A stretch of DNA of 64,000 bases. It comes from Flavobacterium indicum GPTSA100-9 = DSM 17447 (GTDB taxonomy: Bacteria > Bacteroidota > Bacteroidia > Flavobacteriales > Flavobacteriaceae). The stretch spans positions 372,001-436,000 of the forward strand of contig NC_017025.1 of assembly GCF_000455605.1 (NCBI RefSeq). The letters are read 5' to 3'. Position 1 is the stretch's first letter, and the number at the start of each line of letters is the position of its first letter. Below, one piece after another: positions 17,573-26,868 of this stretch. The notes below the pieces were generated by a model that saw only the letters and a program-made list of their open reading frames with translations, was not told where the DNA came from and ran no database searches. The translations under genes were made by a program, and so were the position numbers.

Positions 17573-18481
17573 ATGAAACTACTTACTTATTCAATAGAAG
17601 ATTCAGAACCACGTTTAGGTTTTATATACAACAATCAAGTTATCGATATGGAAGATTTTGGAGAGATTTCTAATTTTCCTTTGCCTAATGATATGTTGGA
17701 TTTAATCGATATGGGATATGAAATTATTGCTGAAATAACAGAATTAATTTCGGAAACACCCGCTAACTTCTTCGAAGAAATTGCTTATGAAATGGAGGAA
17801 GTAACGTTCTTAGCACCAATACCAAAACCAAGAAAAAACATCATTGGTATAGGATTGAATTATACCGAACATGTAGCTGAAAGTGCTAGGTCATTGGATA
17901 CTACAGGAAAATTACCTGCTAAACCAATTATTTTCTCAAAACCTCCAACGACGGTTACTGCAACGAATACAGAAATTATTAAAAATACAAAATTGACTTC
18001 TCAATTGGATTGGGAATGTGAATTGGCGGTTATTATAAGTAAAAAAGGAAAATATGTGGCTAAAGAAGAGGCTTTAGATTATGTGTTTGGTTATACGGTT
18101 ATCAACGATATTTCGGCTCGAGATTGTCGTAGAGAAGGTCAGTGGATTGTGTCGAAAGGTCAAGATACTTTTGCACCTATGGGTCCAGTTTTAGTAACAA
18201 AAGACGAAATTGAAAATCCACACAATTTGAATTTATCATTAAAAGTAAACGGAATTGAGAAGCAAAATTCGAATACGAAATTTATGTTGTTTAACATCAA
18301 TGATTTAATTGAAGATTTGAGTACGGTTTTTACTTTAGAAGCTGGAGACATTATAGCAACAGGAACCCCTGCTGGAGTAGGGGCGGGAAGAGATCCACAA
18401 GAATGGATGTTCGATGGTGATGTAGTAGAAGCTACTGTTGAAGGAATTGGTACTATTGTAAATACAGTTAAAGAAATTTAA
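17573..18481 (+). CDS. Fumarylacetoacetate hydrolase-family enzyme (probable acylpyruvate hydrolase)
   Basis: The 302-residue protein has the FAH fold. It shows NIIGIGLNYTEHV, the metal-binding acidic residues in LDWECELAVIISKKGK, and the downstream FGYTVINDISARDCR, GPVLVTKDEI and AGDIIATGTPAGVGAGR signatures. Enzymes of this type cleave 2,4-diketo acids such as maleylpyruvate or fumarylpyruvate to pyruvate and a dicarboxylate. The operon has a maleate isomerase but no maleylpyruvate isomerase. This enzyme would therefore act directly on the cis product, giving maleate (or maleamate) and pyruvate. Confidence 0.87.
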   Translation: MKLLTYSIEDSEPRLGFIYNNQVIDMEDFGEISNFPLPNDMLDLIDMGYEIIAEITELISETPANFFEEIAYEMEEVTFLAPIPKPRKNIIGIGLNYTEHVAESARSLDTTGKLPAKPIIFSKPPTTVTATNTEIIKNTKLTSQLDWECELAVIISKKGKYVAKEEALDYVFGYTVINDISARDCRREGQWIVSKGQDTFAPMGPVLVTKDEIENPHNLNLSLKVNGIEKQNSNTKFMLFNINDLIEDLSTVFTLEAGDIIATGTPAGVGAGRDPQEWMFDGDVVEATVEGIGTIVNTVKEI

Positions 18482-18482
18482 A

Positions 18483-19232
18483 ATGAAAAAATACAGAATA
18501 GGACAAATAGTTCCCTCGTCAAACGTTACGATGGAAACCGAAATACCGGCGATTTTCCGTTCACGTGAAACCATTTTACCCGAACAATTTACGTTTCATA
18601 GCAGTAGAATGCGAATGAAAAAAGTAACCAAGGAAGAATTAGAAGCTATGGATGCTATGAGTTTAAAATGCGCCCAAGAATTATCAGATGCTCATGTTGA
18701 TGTAATGGGTTATGCTTGTTTGGTTGCTATTATGAGTATGGGTCGTGGATATCATTGTGTTTCAGAAGTGAATTTACATCAAGAAACGGTTGCAAATGAT
18801 TTTCCAACACCAATTGTAACCTCTGCAGGTGCATTAATAAATGGTTTAAAAGTGTTAGGAGCGAAACAAATTTCTATCATAACACCTTATATGCGCCCTT
18901 TAACTGATAAAGTTGTGGATTATATAGAACATCAAGGGATAAAAGTAAAAGAGAGTATTGCTTTAGAAATACCAGATAATTTAGAAGTTGCAGCTCAAAA
19001 TCCATTGAATTTATTAGAAATTTACAAACAATTAGATTTAACAGATGTGGACGTTTTAGTAGCTTCTGCTTGTGTACAAATGCCTTCTTTGGAAGCAATT
19101 GATTTAATTCAGGCAGCATGTGGAATACCTGTTACATCCGCTGCTATTTGTACTACTTATGAAATGATGAAAAAACTCAATTTGGAAGCAAAAGCACCAA
19201 TTGGTGGCGAATTATTAAGTGGAAAATATTAA
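18483..19232 (+). CDS. Maleate cis-trans isomerase (Asp/Glu racemase superfamily)
   Basis: The 249-residue protein belongs to the maleate isomerase/arylmalonate decarboxylase group. The two active-site cysteines are visible: Cys79 in VMGYACLVAIMSMG and Cys197 in LVASACVQMPSLEAID. The N-terminal RIGQIVPSSNVTMETEIP is typical of maleate isomerases. It converts maleate to fumarate, feeding the TCA cycle, and is the last step of the proposed route. It begins one base after the preceding stop codon, which points to translational coupling with the FAH-family hydrolase. Confidence 0.88.
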   Translation: MKKYRIGQIVPSSNVTMETEIPAIFRSRETILPEQFTFHSSRMRMKKVTKEELEAMDAMSLKCAQELSDAHVDVMGYACLVAIMSMGRGYHCVSEVNLHQETVANDFPTPIVTSAGALINGLKVLGAKQISIITPYMRPLTDKVVDYIEHQGIKVKESIALEIPDNLEVAAQNPLNLLEIYKQLDLTDVDVLVASACVQMPSLEAIDLIQAACGIPVTSAAICTTYEMMKKLNLEAKAPIGGELLSGKY

Positions 19233-19268
19233 AAAAATGCGAATCATTTGATTCGCATTTTTTTATTT
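19231..19268 (+). terminator. Bidirectional terminator between the catabolic operon and the SPOR gene
   Basis: The 11-base-pair stem AAATGCGAATC/GATTCGCATTT (19235-19245 with 19250-19260) with an ATTT loop has an A run on one side and a T run on the other. It serves both converging genes. Confidence 0.85.
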
Positions 19269-19655
19269 TTTGTTAGGATTAATAATGTTGGCAGACGGAT
19301 ATTTTTTCTTGATAGAAAGAAGGGCTTTTTCTGCTTCAATTTTAGATTTAAAACTGCCTACCCATACTTTATATGAAGGATTGCTAAAAATGATAGTTCC
19401 ATCCATGTTTTTAAAGTCTTTCTTAAAGCTAGTAAGCGTTTTTTTGGATTCTTCTATGCTGCCAAAAAAAATTTGAATTTTATATTTATCATTTATGGTA
19501 ATAGAAGAATTATTTTTTCTCTTTTCAGCTAATAATTGATCAATTTTTGGGTCCTGCTGTACGGAAATGTTTCTTGTTTTAGCGAAAATATTTTGCCAAA
19601 TAAATAGAGTTGTGATAATTAGCAAAATCTGAATATTATTTTTTAAAGTCTTCAT
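19263..19655 (-). CDS. Secreted SPOR-domain protein
   Basis: The 130-residue protein has an N-terminal signal peptide (NNIQILLIITTLFIWQNIFA) and a C-terminal SPOR domain. The domain shows YKIQIFFGSIEESKK, then YKVWVGSFKSKIEAEKAL and the final KKYPSANII. SPOR domains bind denuded peptidoglycan glycans, often at division sites. No other domain is present, so it would be a small periplasmic cell-wall-binding protein. It is convergent with the catabolic operon and divergent from the act operon. Confidence 0.85.
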   Translation of the reverse strand: MKTLKNNIQILLIITTLFIWQNIFAKTRNISVQQDPKIDQLLAEKRKNNSSITINDKYKIQIFFGSIEESKKTLTSFKKDFKNMDGTIIFSNPSYKVWVGSFKSKIEAEKALLSIKKKYPSANIINPNKK

Positions 19656-19756
19656 AATGAATAATGTTTAAAGCAAAATTATAAGAACATTTTGGAATAT
19701 TTGCATAATCCTTATTTAGAATTAAAATAAATTACATTTTAAGATAAATTTAAGGT

Positions 19757-19786
19757 TTTGATAATTATTCGAATGTTGTATTTTTG
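19757..19786 (+). promoter_or_regulatory. Promoter of the act-cox operon
   Basis: TTTG at 19757-19760 and TATTTTTG at 19779-19786 are separated by 18 bases, a close match to the Bacteroidota promoter pattern. A leader of about 75 bases precedes actA. Confidence 0.6.
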
Positions 19787-19869
19787 TCGGAGTTTTAAAA
19801 AAAGTGTGGTTTCTGTATTGTGTGAAATAATTCAAAAATCATACCAATCAGTTAGTAATTAATTTTAAT

Positions 19870-21204
19870 ATGAAAAAGGTGGGTAACCCTAAATCGTTTT
19901 CAAAAACTTTCTTCTCGTTAGCGTTAACTTTAGTTTTCGCTTTTGCTGTAAATGCACAAGAACCAGCAGCTGCTCCGGCACCTGCGGCTGATGCAGCGGC
20001 AGCTCCAGCAGCTGGAGCAGGAGATCCTGCAAAAGGAAAAGAATTGTTTAATACCAATTGTGCGGCTTGTCACAAATTAGATGCGAAGGCAACTGGTCCT
20101 GCGCTAAGGGGCGTTGGTGATAAGTATGACAAAGAATGGTTGTACAAATGGATTAAAAACAGTGCAGACTTAATTAAGTCTGGAGATGCAAAAGCTGTTA
20201 AAGTTTATGAGGAGAATGGTAAAGTAGCTATGACGGCTTTCCCTCAGTTATCAAATGCTGATATTGATAATATCATTGCATACACAATGCAGCCTAAAGA
20301 AGAAGCAGCTAAACCAGCAGGTGCAGTTGCGGGTGCTGAAGGAGTAGATAACAGTGGGTTGTCAAATTCTGTAATTTTGGGTGCTTTAGCATTAGTTTTA
20401 GCAGTATTAGTTTTCATGTTGTTTACGGTAAACAAATTATTGAAAAACGTAATTGCTTCTAAAGGCTTAGAATTTGAAGAAAAACCAAAATCATTGCCAA
20501 TTTGGAAAGCATTTGCTCAAAATCAATTTTTAGTTTTGGTGTCAGCAATCTTATTCTTGTTGATTTCTGCTTACTATATGTATGGATATTTTATGCAAAT
20601 AGGTGTGGATCAAGGGTATGAGCCAATTCAGCCTATTCACTATTCACATAAAATTCATGCTGGTGATAATGGAATTGATTGTAAATATTGCCACTCTTCT
20701 GCAAGAGTTTCTAAAAATGCTGGTATTCCATCTTTAAATGTTTGTATGAACTGTCATAAAAACATTTCAGAATTCCAAGGTGATAAGGATTCAACTTATG
20801 TTGATTATTCTAAAGAGTTCTATACTGGGGAAATCAAAAAATTATATGATGCTGTAGGTTGGGATCCTTCTACACAAAAATATACAGGAAAAACTAAACC
20901 AGTAAAATGGGTTAGAATTCATAACTTACCTGACTTTGTTTATTTCAATCACGCTCAACACGTTACTGTGGGAGGAATTGAGTGTCAAAAATGTCACGGT
21001 AAAGTAGAAACATTCGAAATCATGAAACAAGATCAACCGTTAACTATGGGATGGTGTGTTAACTGTCACAGAGAAACTAATGTGAAAGTTGAAGATAATG
21101 GTTACTATGAGAAAATCCACGCTCAATTGTCTAAGAAATATGGCAAAACTAAGTTAACTGCTGCTGACATGGGTGGTTTAGAATGTGGTAAATGTCACTA
21201 TTAA
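19870..21204 (+). CDS. actA: Alternative complex III subunit ActA, multiheme cytochrome c
   Basis: ActA is the multiheme cytochrome of the quinol oxidase complex that replaces the bc1 complex. The 444-residue protein has a signal peptide ending at VNAQ, then an Ala/Pro-rich linker. A monoheme cytochrome domain follows with CAACH at 64-68. Two membrane helices span about 158-180 and 217-241. A C-terminal multiheme domain has CxxCH sites starting near residues 271, 291, 372, 396 and 439. That is six heme c sites in total: the usual five plus one in the N-terminal domain. It heads the operon actABCDEF-coxBA. Confidence 0.93.
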   Translation: MKKVGNPKSFSKTFFSLALTLVFAFAVNAQEPAAAPAPAADAAAAPAAGAGDPAKGKELFNTNCAACHKLDAKATGPALRGVGDKYDKEWLYKWIKNSADLIKSGDAKAVKVYEENGKVAMTAFPQLSNADIDNIIAYTMQPKEEAAKPAGAVAGAEGVDNSGLSNSVILGALALVLAVLVFMLFTVNKLLKNVIASKGLEFEEKPKSLPIWKAFAQNQFLVLVSAILFLLISAYYMYGYFMQIGVDQGYEPIQPIHYSHKIHAGDNGIDCKYCHSSARVSKNAGIPSLNVCMNCHKNISEFQGDKDSTYVDYSKEFYTGEIKKLYDAVGWDPSTQKYTGKTKPVKWVRIHNLPDFVYFNHAQHVTVGGIECQKCHGKVETFEIMKQDQPLTMGWCVNCHRETNVKVEDNGYYEKIHAQLSKKYGKTKLTAADMGGLECGKCHY

Positions 21205-21235
21205 TATTAATTTAAGAAGCTAATAACTATATACA

Positions 21236-24200
21236 ATGGCATCAAACAAAAAATACTGGAAAAGTGTTGAAGAACTAAATGAAAATAGTTCTATTGTTGA
21301 GACGCTAAAAAACAACGAATTTGTTGAACAAATTCCAGTTGATGAATTTTTAGGAGATAAAGAATCTCTTTCTAATTCGTCTACTTCACGTCGTGACTTT
21401 TTAAAATATGTTGGATTCAGTACAGCTGCAGCTTCATTAGCTGCTTGTGAAGGTCCAGTGATTAAATCAATCCCTTATGTAGTACAACCAGAAGAAATTA
21501 TTCCTGGTGTTGCAGATTATTATGCTACTACAATTGCTGATGGTTTTGATTTTGCAAATGTTTTGATTAAAACACGTGAAGGTCGTCCAATAAAAGTTGA
21601 AAATAACAAATTACAAGGTGCAGTTTCTGGGGCAAACGCAAGAGTTCACGCTTCAGTACTTTCTTTATACGACAATTTGAGATTAAAATCTCCAAAAATT
21701 GAGGGTAAAGATGCTTCTTGGAATGATGTAAACGCTAAAGTTAAAGCTAGTTTGGCTGATGCTAAAGCAAAAGGAGGTAGTGTTGTAGTTTTAACGAACA
21801 CTATGGCAAGTCCTTCTACTGATAAATTAATTGCTGATTTAACTGCTAAGTACGGTAACGTTAAGCATGTTATTTATGATGCAGTTTCTGAATCAAATGC
21901 TTTAGATGCATTCCAGTCTGTATATGGTTTTAGAGCGTTAGCTAATTATGATTTTTCTAAGGCAGATACAATTGTTTCTGTTGGTGCTGATTTCTTAGGT
22001 GATTGGCAAGGTGGTGGTTTTGATGCTGGTTATGCAAAAGGACGTATTCCTAAAAATGGAAAAATGTCTAAGCATATTCAAATTGAAGCTAACATGTCAT
22101 TAGCTGGTGCTAGTGCTGATAAAAGAATTCCTTTAACTGTTGCTAAACAAAAACAAGCATTAGTTGAATTATATAATGCAGTAACTGGTTCTTCAGTTGC
22201 TACAGGTTTAAATAATAAAGATGTTGCAAAAGCTGCTCAGCAGTTAAAAGCTTCTGGTTCAAAAGGGGTTGTTGTAACAGGTTTAGATGATTTTGATGCT
22301 CAATTATTAGTTTTAGGTATTAATATTGCATTAAAATCTGAGGCATTTAATCCATCAGATGCTAAATTAATTAGAAAAGGTGATGCAAAAGCTGTTAATC
22401 AGTTGGTTGCTGAAATGAATGCTGGTAAAGTTCATACATTAATTATGAATGGTGTTAATCCAGTTTATTCTTTGCCTAATTCTAAAGAATTTGTAGCTGG
22501 TTTAGGAAAAGTAAAAATGTCAGTTGCTTTCTCTACTAAAGAGGATGAAACAGCTAAAAAATCTAAAATTGCTGCTGCTGCTTCACATTTCTTAGAATCA
22601 TGGGGTGATGTAACTATTACACGTTCTAATTATAGTTTAGTTCAACCTACTATTAGACCATTATTCAATACAAAACAATTCCAAGAAGCATTATTAGCTT
22701 GGACAGATAATCCATCTTCATATTATGATTATTTAAAAGGATTTGCTGCTTCTAATTTAGCAGGAAAAACTTGGAATCAAGCGTTACATGATGGTTTTGC
22801 TGTTGTAGGGGCTGGTGCTCTTACTGCTAATGGTGTTAATGCTAGTGTTTCTGCTTATAAATTAGCTGCTGCAAAATCAAATGGACTTGATTTAGTGTTG
22901 TATACCAAAGTTGGAATGGGTGATGGACAGCAAGCTAATAACCCATGGTTACAAGAGTTTCCAGATCCAATTACGAGAGTATCATGGGATAATTATGTAA
23001 CCATTTCTAAAAAGGATGCTGAGGCTGCTAAATTAGTTAACTTTAATGTTGCTAACGGAGGATTAAACGGTTCATATGCTACGATTAAAGTAGGAAACGT
23101 AACTTTAGAAAAAGTGCCTGTATTTATTCAACCTGGTCAAGCTGTTGGTACATTAGGTCTTTCGCTAGGATATGGTAAAAAAGAAGCAATGAAAGAAGAA
23201 ATGCAAGTAGGGGTTAATGCTTATACGTTGTATTCTAATTTTAATGCAAATCAATCAGCTTCAATTACTTTAGCTGAAGGAGAACATGAGTTTGCTTGTG
23301 TTCAGTTACAAAGAACATTAATGGGTAGAGGAGATATTGTTAAAGATACTACTTTATCTGTATTCAATAAAGCTAATGAAACTGGTGAAGTTGAATTGTA
23401 TAATCCACTTCCTGTTGTTTCTTTAGATCACAAAGAAACTTTAGCTTCTAAAGTTGATTTATGGACTTCATTTGATAGAAGTACGGGTCATCACTTTAAT
23501 TTATCAATCGATTTAAATGCTTGTACTGGTTGTGGTGCGTGTGTAATTGCATGTCATGCTGAAAATAATGTACCAGTAGTTGGTAAATCTGAAGTAAGAA
23601 GAAGTCGTGATATGCATTGGTTACGTATCGATAGATATTATTCTTCAGAAGAAACTTTTGCTGGTGATGTTGATAAAAAAGAAGCGGCAGATGGATTAAT
23701 GAGTTCAATTTCTACTTTTACAAGTATGGAAGACCCATCAGAAAATCCACAAGTTGTATTCCAACCAGTAATGTGTCAGCATTGTAACCATGCTCCATGT
23801 GAAACTGTTTGTCCAGTTGCGGCAACTTCTCATGGTCGTGAAGGTCAAAACCATATGGCTTATAACCGTTGTGTTGGTACGCGTTACTGTGCTAACAACT
23901 GTCCATATAAAGTTCGTCGTTTCAACTGGTTCTTATATAACAAGAATGATGAATTTAATTATCATATGAATGATGACTTAGGTCGTATGGTATTAAATCC
24001 AGATGTAAACGTGCGTTCAAGAGGGGTTATGGAGAAATGTTCTATGTGTATCCAAATGACTCAAGCTACGAAGTTGAAAGCTAAAAAAGAAGGTAGAATG
24101 GTGAAGAGTGATGAATTTGAAACTGCTTGTTCTGCTGCTTGTACTTCTGGTGCTATGATTTTTGGTGATGTAAATGATAAAGAATCAGCCGTGGCTCAAT

Positions 24201-24292
24201 TAGCTGAGTCTGATAGAATGTATCATTTATTAGAGCATATTGGTACAAAACCAAATGTATTCTACCACGTTAAAGTAAGAAATGATAAATAA
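21236..24292 (+). CDS. actB: Alternative complex III subunit ActB, molybdopterin-oxidoreductase-like iron-sulfur protein
   Basis: The 1018-residue protein fuses a catalytically degenerate molybdopterin oxidoreductase-like region (about residues 75-730) to a ferredoxin-type C-terminal region with four cysteine groups: CTGCGACVIAC, CQHCNHAPCETVCP, CVGTRYCANNCPYK and CSMCIQ. Near residues 50-70 is the Tat-type motif SRRDFLKYVGF, followed by a short hydrophobic stretch ending LAACEG. This suggests Tat export with retention near the membrane. It carries electrons between the quinol site and the ActA hemes. The gap after actA is 31 bases. Confidence 0.94.
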   Translation: MASNKKYWKSVEELNENSSIVETLKNNEFVEQIPVDEFLGDKESLSNSSTSRRDFLKYVGFSTAAASLAACEGPVIKSIPYVVQPEEIIPGVADYYATTIADGFDFANVLIKTREGRPIKVENNKLQGAVSGANARVHASVLSLYDNLRLKSPKIEGKDASWNDVNAKVKASLADAKAKGGSVVVLTNTMASPSTDKLIADLTAKYGNVKHVIYDAVSESNALDAFQSVYGFRALANYDFSKADTIVSVGADFLGDWQGGGFDAGYAKGRIPKNGKMSKHIQIEANMSLAGASADKRIPLTVAKQKQALVELYNAVTGSSVATGLNNKDVAKAAQQLKASGSKGVVVTGLDDFDAQLLVLGINIALKSEAFNPSDAKLIRKGDAKAVNQLVAEMNAGKVHTLIMNGVNPVYSLPNSKEFVAGLGKVKMSVAFSTKEDETAKKSKIAAAASHFLESWGDVTITRSNYSLVQPTIRPLFNTKQFQEALLAWTDNPSSYYDYLKGFAASNLAGKTWNQALHDGFAVVGAGALTANGVNASVSAYKLAAAKSNGLDLVLYTKVGMGDGQQANNPWLQEFPDPITRVSWDNYVTISKKDAEAAKLVNFNVANGGLNGSYATIKVGNVTLEKVPVFIQPGQAVGTLGLSLGYGKKEAMKEEMQVGVNAYTLYSNFNANQSASITLAEGEHEFACVQLQRTLMGRGDIVKDTTLSVFNKANETGEVELYNPLPVVSLDHKETLASKVDLWTSFDRSTGHHFNLSIDLNACTGCGACVIACHAENNVPVVGKSEVRRSRDMHWLRIDRYYSSEETFAGDVDKKEAADGLMSSISTFTSMEDPSENPQVVFQPVMCQHCNHAPCETVCPVAATSHGREGQNHMAYNRCVGTRYCANNCPYKVRRFNWFLYNKNDEFNYHMNDDLGRMVLNPDVNVRSRGVMEKCSMCIQMTQATKLKAKKEGRMVKSDEFETACSAACTSGAMIFGDVNDKESAVAQLAESDRMYHLLEHIGTKPNVFYHVKVRNDK

Positions 24293-24324
24293 TAATTAAT
24301 AACAGAAACACAATATAAAGGATT

Positions 24325-25755
24325 ATGTCTCATTACGAAGCACCCATTAGAAAACCTCTAGTTATTGGTGATAAATCTTATCACGATATAACAGTAGATG
24401 TTGCTCGTCCTGTAGAAGGTAGAGCTAATAAACAATGGTGGACTGTATTTACAATTGCATTAGCTGCATTCCTTTGGGGATTAGGTTGCATGGTATATAC
24501 AATTTCTACCGGTATTGGAACATGGGGATTAAATAAAACAATTGGTTGGGCTTGGGATATCACTAACTTCGTTTGGTGGGTAGGTATCGGTCACGCCGGA
24601 ACATTAATTTCAGCGGTATTATTATTATTCCGTCAAAAATGGAGAATGGCTATTAACCGTTCTGCGGAGGCAATGACAATTTTCTCTGTAGTTCAAGCGG
24701 GTCTATTCCCAATTATTCACATGGGTCGTCCATGGTTAGGTTACTGGGTATTACCTATTCCGAATCAATTTGGATCACTATGGGTTAACTTTAACTCACC
24801 ATTATTATGGGACGTATTTGCAATTTCTACGTATTTATCTGTTTCATTAGTTTTCTGGTGGACTGGTTTATTACCTGACTTTGCTATGCTTCGAGATAGA
24901 GCTGTTACTCCTTTTACAAAACGTGTTTATTCAATTTTATCTTTTGGTTGGTCTGGTAGAGCTAAAGATTGGCAAAGATTTGAAGAAGTTTCTTTAGTTT
25001 TAGCAGGTTTAGCTACTCCATTAGTACTTTCTGTACATACAATTGTATCATTTGACTTCGCAACTTCAGTAATTCCAGGTTGGCATACAACAATCTTACC
25101 TCCTTACTTCGTTGCTGGAGCAATTTTCTCTGGATTCGCAATGGTTAATACCTTGTTGATTATTATGAGAAAAGTATCAAATTTAGAAGATTATATTACT
25201 ATACAACATATCGAGTTAATGAATATTGTAATTATGATTACAGGTTCAATCGTAGGTTGTGCATATATTACTGAGTTATTCGTTGCTTGGTATTCAGGTG
25301 TAGAATATGAACAATATGCTTTCTTAAATAGAGCTACTGGTCCTTACGCTTGGTCTTACTGGTTAATGATGACATGTAATGTATTCTCTCCGCAGTTTAT
25401 GTGGTCTAAAAAGTTAAGAACAAGTATTGCATTTTCTTTCATTATTTCTATTGTTGTAAACATCGGAATGTGGTTTGAACGATTTGTAATTATTGTTACT
25501 TCATTACACAGAGATTATTTACCATCTTCATGGACAATGTTCCAACCAACTTTTGTTGATGCTGGTATTTATATCGGGACTATCGGTTTCTTCTTCGTAT
25601 TATTTTTATTATATTCAAGAAGTTTCCCTGTAATTGCACAAGCAGAGGTTAAGACTATCTTAAAATCTTCTGGTGAGAATTATAAAAGAGAAAGAGGTGA
25701 TGCTAAACCAGAACACCACGATTCTCATGGACATGAAGGACACGATCATCATTAA
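24325..25755 (+). CDS. actC: Alternative complex III subunit ActC, NrfD/PsrC-like quinol-binding membrane protein
   Basis: The 476-residue protein has about ten membrane helices in two bundles, as in the NrfD/PsrC family. Examples are FTIALAAFLWGLGCMVYTIS and GHAGTLISAVLLLF in the first half. ActC forms one of the two large membrane subunits and is thought to hold the menaquinol site. The C-terminal tail is rich in histidine (EHHDSHGHEGHDHH), a feature shared with ActF and CoxA here. It is followed by actD after 11 bases. Confidence 0.94.
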   Translation: MSHYEAPIRKPLVIGDKSYHDITVDVARPVEGRANKQWWTVFTIALAAFLWGLGCMVYTISTGIGTWGLNKTIGWAWDITNFVWWVGIGHAGTLISAVLLLFRQKWRMAINRSAEAMTIFSVVQAGLFPIIHMGRPWLGYWVLPIPNQFGSLWVNFNSPLLWDVFAISTYLSVSLVFWWTGLLPDFAMLRDRAVTPFTKRVYSILSFGWSGRAKDWQRFEEVSLVLAGLATPLVLSVHTIVSFDFATSVIPGWHTTILPPYFVAGAIFSGFAMVNTLLIIMRKVSNLEDYITIQHIELMNIVIMITGSIVGCAYITELFVAWYSGVEYEQYAFLNRATGPYAWSYWLMMTCNVFSPQFMWSKKLRTSIAFSFIISIVVNIGMWFERFVIIVTSLHRDYLPSSWTMFQPTFVDAGIYIGTIGFFFVLFLLYSRSFPVIAQAEVKTILKSSGENYKRERGDAKPEHHDSHGHEGHDHH

Positions 25756-25766
25756 TATTTAAGATT

Positions 25767-26288
25767 ATGAGTAATAAAGTAGTACACGCTATTTATAACG
25801 ACGATGATATTTTACTAGATGCAGTGAAAAAAACAAGAGCTGCACATCATCATATTGAGGAAGTTTATACTCCTTTCCCTGTACATGGCTTGGATAAAGC
25901 TATGGGATTGGCGCCAACTAGATTAGCAATTTGTGCATTCTTGTATGGTATTACTGGTTTCACAATTTATGCTAATTTGTTAAACTATATTATGATTGTT
26001 GATTGGCCTCAGGACATTGGAGGTAAACCAAGTTTTGCATTTTATCAAAATTTACCAGCTTTTGTGCCTGTTATGTTTGAAGGAACTGTCTTTTTTGCAG
26101 CTCACTTAATGGTTATTACTTTCTTCCTTAGAAGTAAATTATGGCCTTTCAAACAAGCTGAAAATCCAGATGTTAGAACAACAGACGACCACTTCTTAAT
26201 GGAAGTTGGAGTGCACGGTAATGAAGAAGAATTAGTTTCTTTTTTCAAAAATACTGGAGCTGTTGAAGTAAAAGTAATTGAAAAATAG
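25767..26288 (+). CDS. actD: Alternative complex III subunit ActD (DUF3341)
   Basis: The 173-residue DUF3341 protein has a cytoplasmic N-terminal domain (VVHAIYNDDDILLDAVKK, HHIEEVYTPFPVHGLDKA) and two membrane helices around residues 50-75 and 97-125. The C-terminal domain starts DHFLMEVG. ActD lies at the cytoplasmic side of the complex next to ActC/ActF and has no cofactor. Position and length match the family. Confidence 0.93.
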   Translation: MSNKVVHAIYNDDDILLDAVKKTRAAHHHIEEVYTPFPVHGLDKAMGLAPTRLAICAFLYGITGFTIYANLLNYIMIVDWPQDIGGKPSFAFYQNLPAFVPVMFEGTVFFAAHLMVITFFLRSKLWPFKQAENPDVRTTDDHFLMEVGVHGNEEELVSFFKNTGAVEVKVIEK

Positions 26289-26297
26289 TAAGAGAAT

Positions 26298-26843
26298 ATG
26301 AGAAATGTTTTAAATATATTAGCATTAGCTGGTTTGTCTTTATTGGCTACTTCATGTTTTGATAAGTCAAAACCAAACTACCAGTTTTTTCCAAATATGT
26401 ATGAGCCAGTTCCTTATGAAACTTACTCAGAGCATAGTGTATTTCCTGGAGGTAAAGAAGGTTTAATTCCTGCTCAAGGAACTGTTAAACGTGGCTTTAC
26501 TCCTTATGAGATTCCAAACACACCAGAAGGATATGCTTTAGCTAAAGCTTCTTTAAAAAGACCTGCAGATATAACAATTGATTCTGATAAAGGTAAAGAA
26601 TTATTTAATATCTACTGTGCTATTTGTCACGGTGAGGCTGGTGATGGTAAAGGAAACTTAGCAAAAAGAGAAAAATTTGCTGGTGTGCCTAACTATAAAG
26701 ATAGAGAAATCACAGAAGGAAGTATTTTCCATGTTATAACTTATGGATTAAACTCAATGGGTTCTCACGCAAATCAATTGTCAAAAGAAGAAAGATGGCA
26801 AGTGGCTGATTACGTGTTAAAACTTAAAGCAGAATTAAAATAG
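26298..26843 (+). CDS. actE: Alternative complex III subunit ActE, monoheme cytochrome c lipoprotein
   Basis: The 181-residue protein has a lipoprotein signal with lipobox LLATSC, so Cys20 is the likely lipidated residue. A class I cytochrome c domain follows, with CAICH near residue 112 and a methionine-bearing LNSMGSHANQL segment. It would sit on the periplasmic face and pass electrons from ActA toward the oxidase. The gap after actD is ten bases. Confidence 0.93.
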   Translation: MRNVLNILALAGLSLLATSCFDKSKPNYQFFPNMYEPVPYETYSEHSVFPGGKEGLIPAQGTVKRGFTPYEIPNTPEGYALAKASLKRPADITIDSDKGKELFNIYCAICHGEAGDGKGNLAKREKFAGVPNYKDREITEGSIFHVITYGLNSMGSHANQLSKEERWQVADYVLKLKAELK

Positions 26844-26868
26844 TATTACATTTTTGAAAATAATAGAT

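Noticed and set aside
21389..21460. Tat motif of ActB as evidence for a separate exported enzyme
   Set aside because: The motif is part of the normal ActB N-terminal region and the frame continues without interruption.
23496..23708. Minus-strand frame inside actB
   Set aside because: It is antisense to the ferredoxin-type part of ActB, with a biased His/Leu/Gln composition; a shadow of the real gene.
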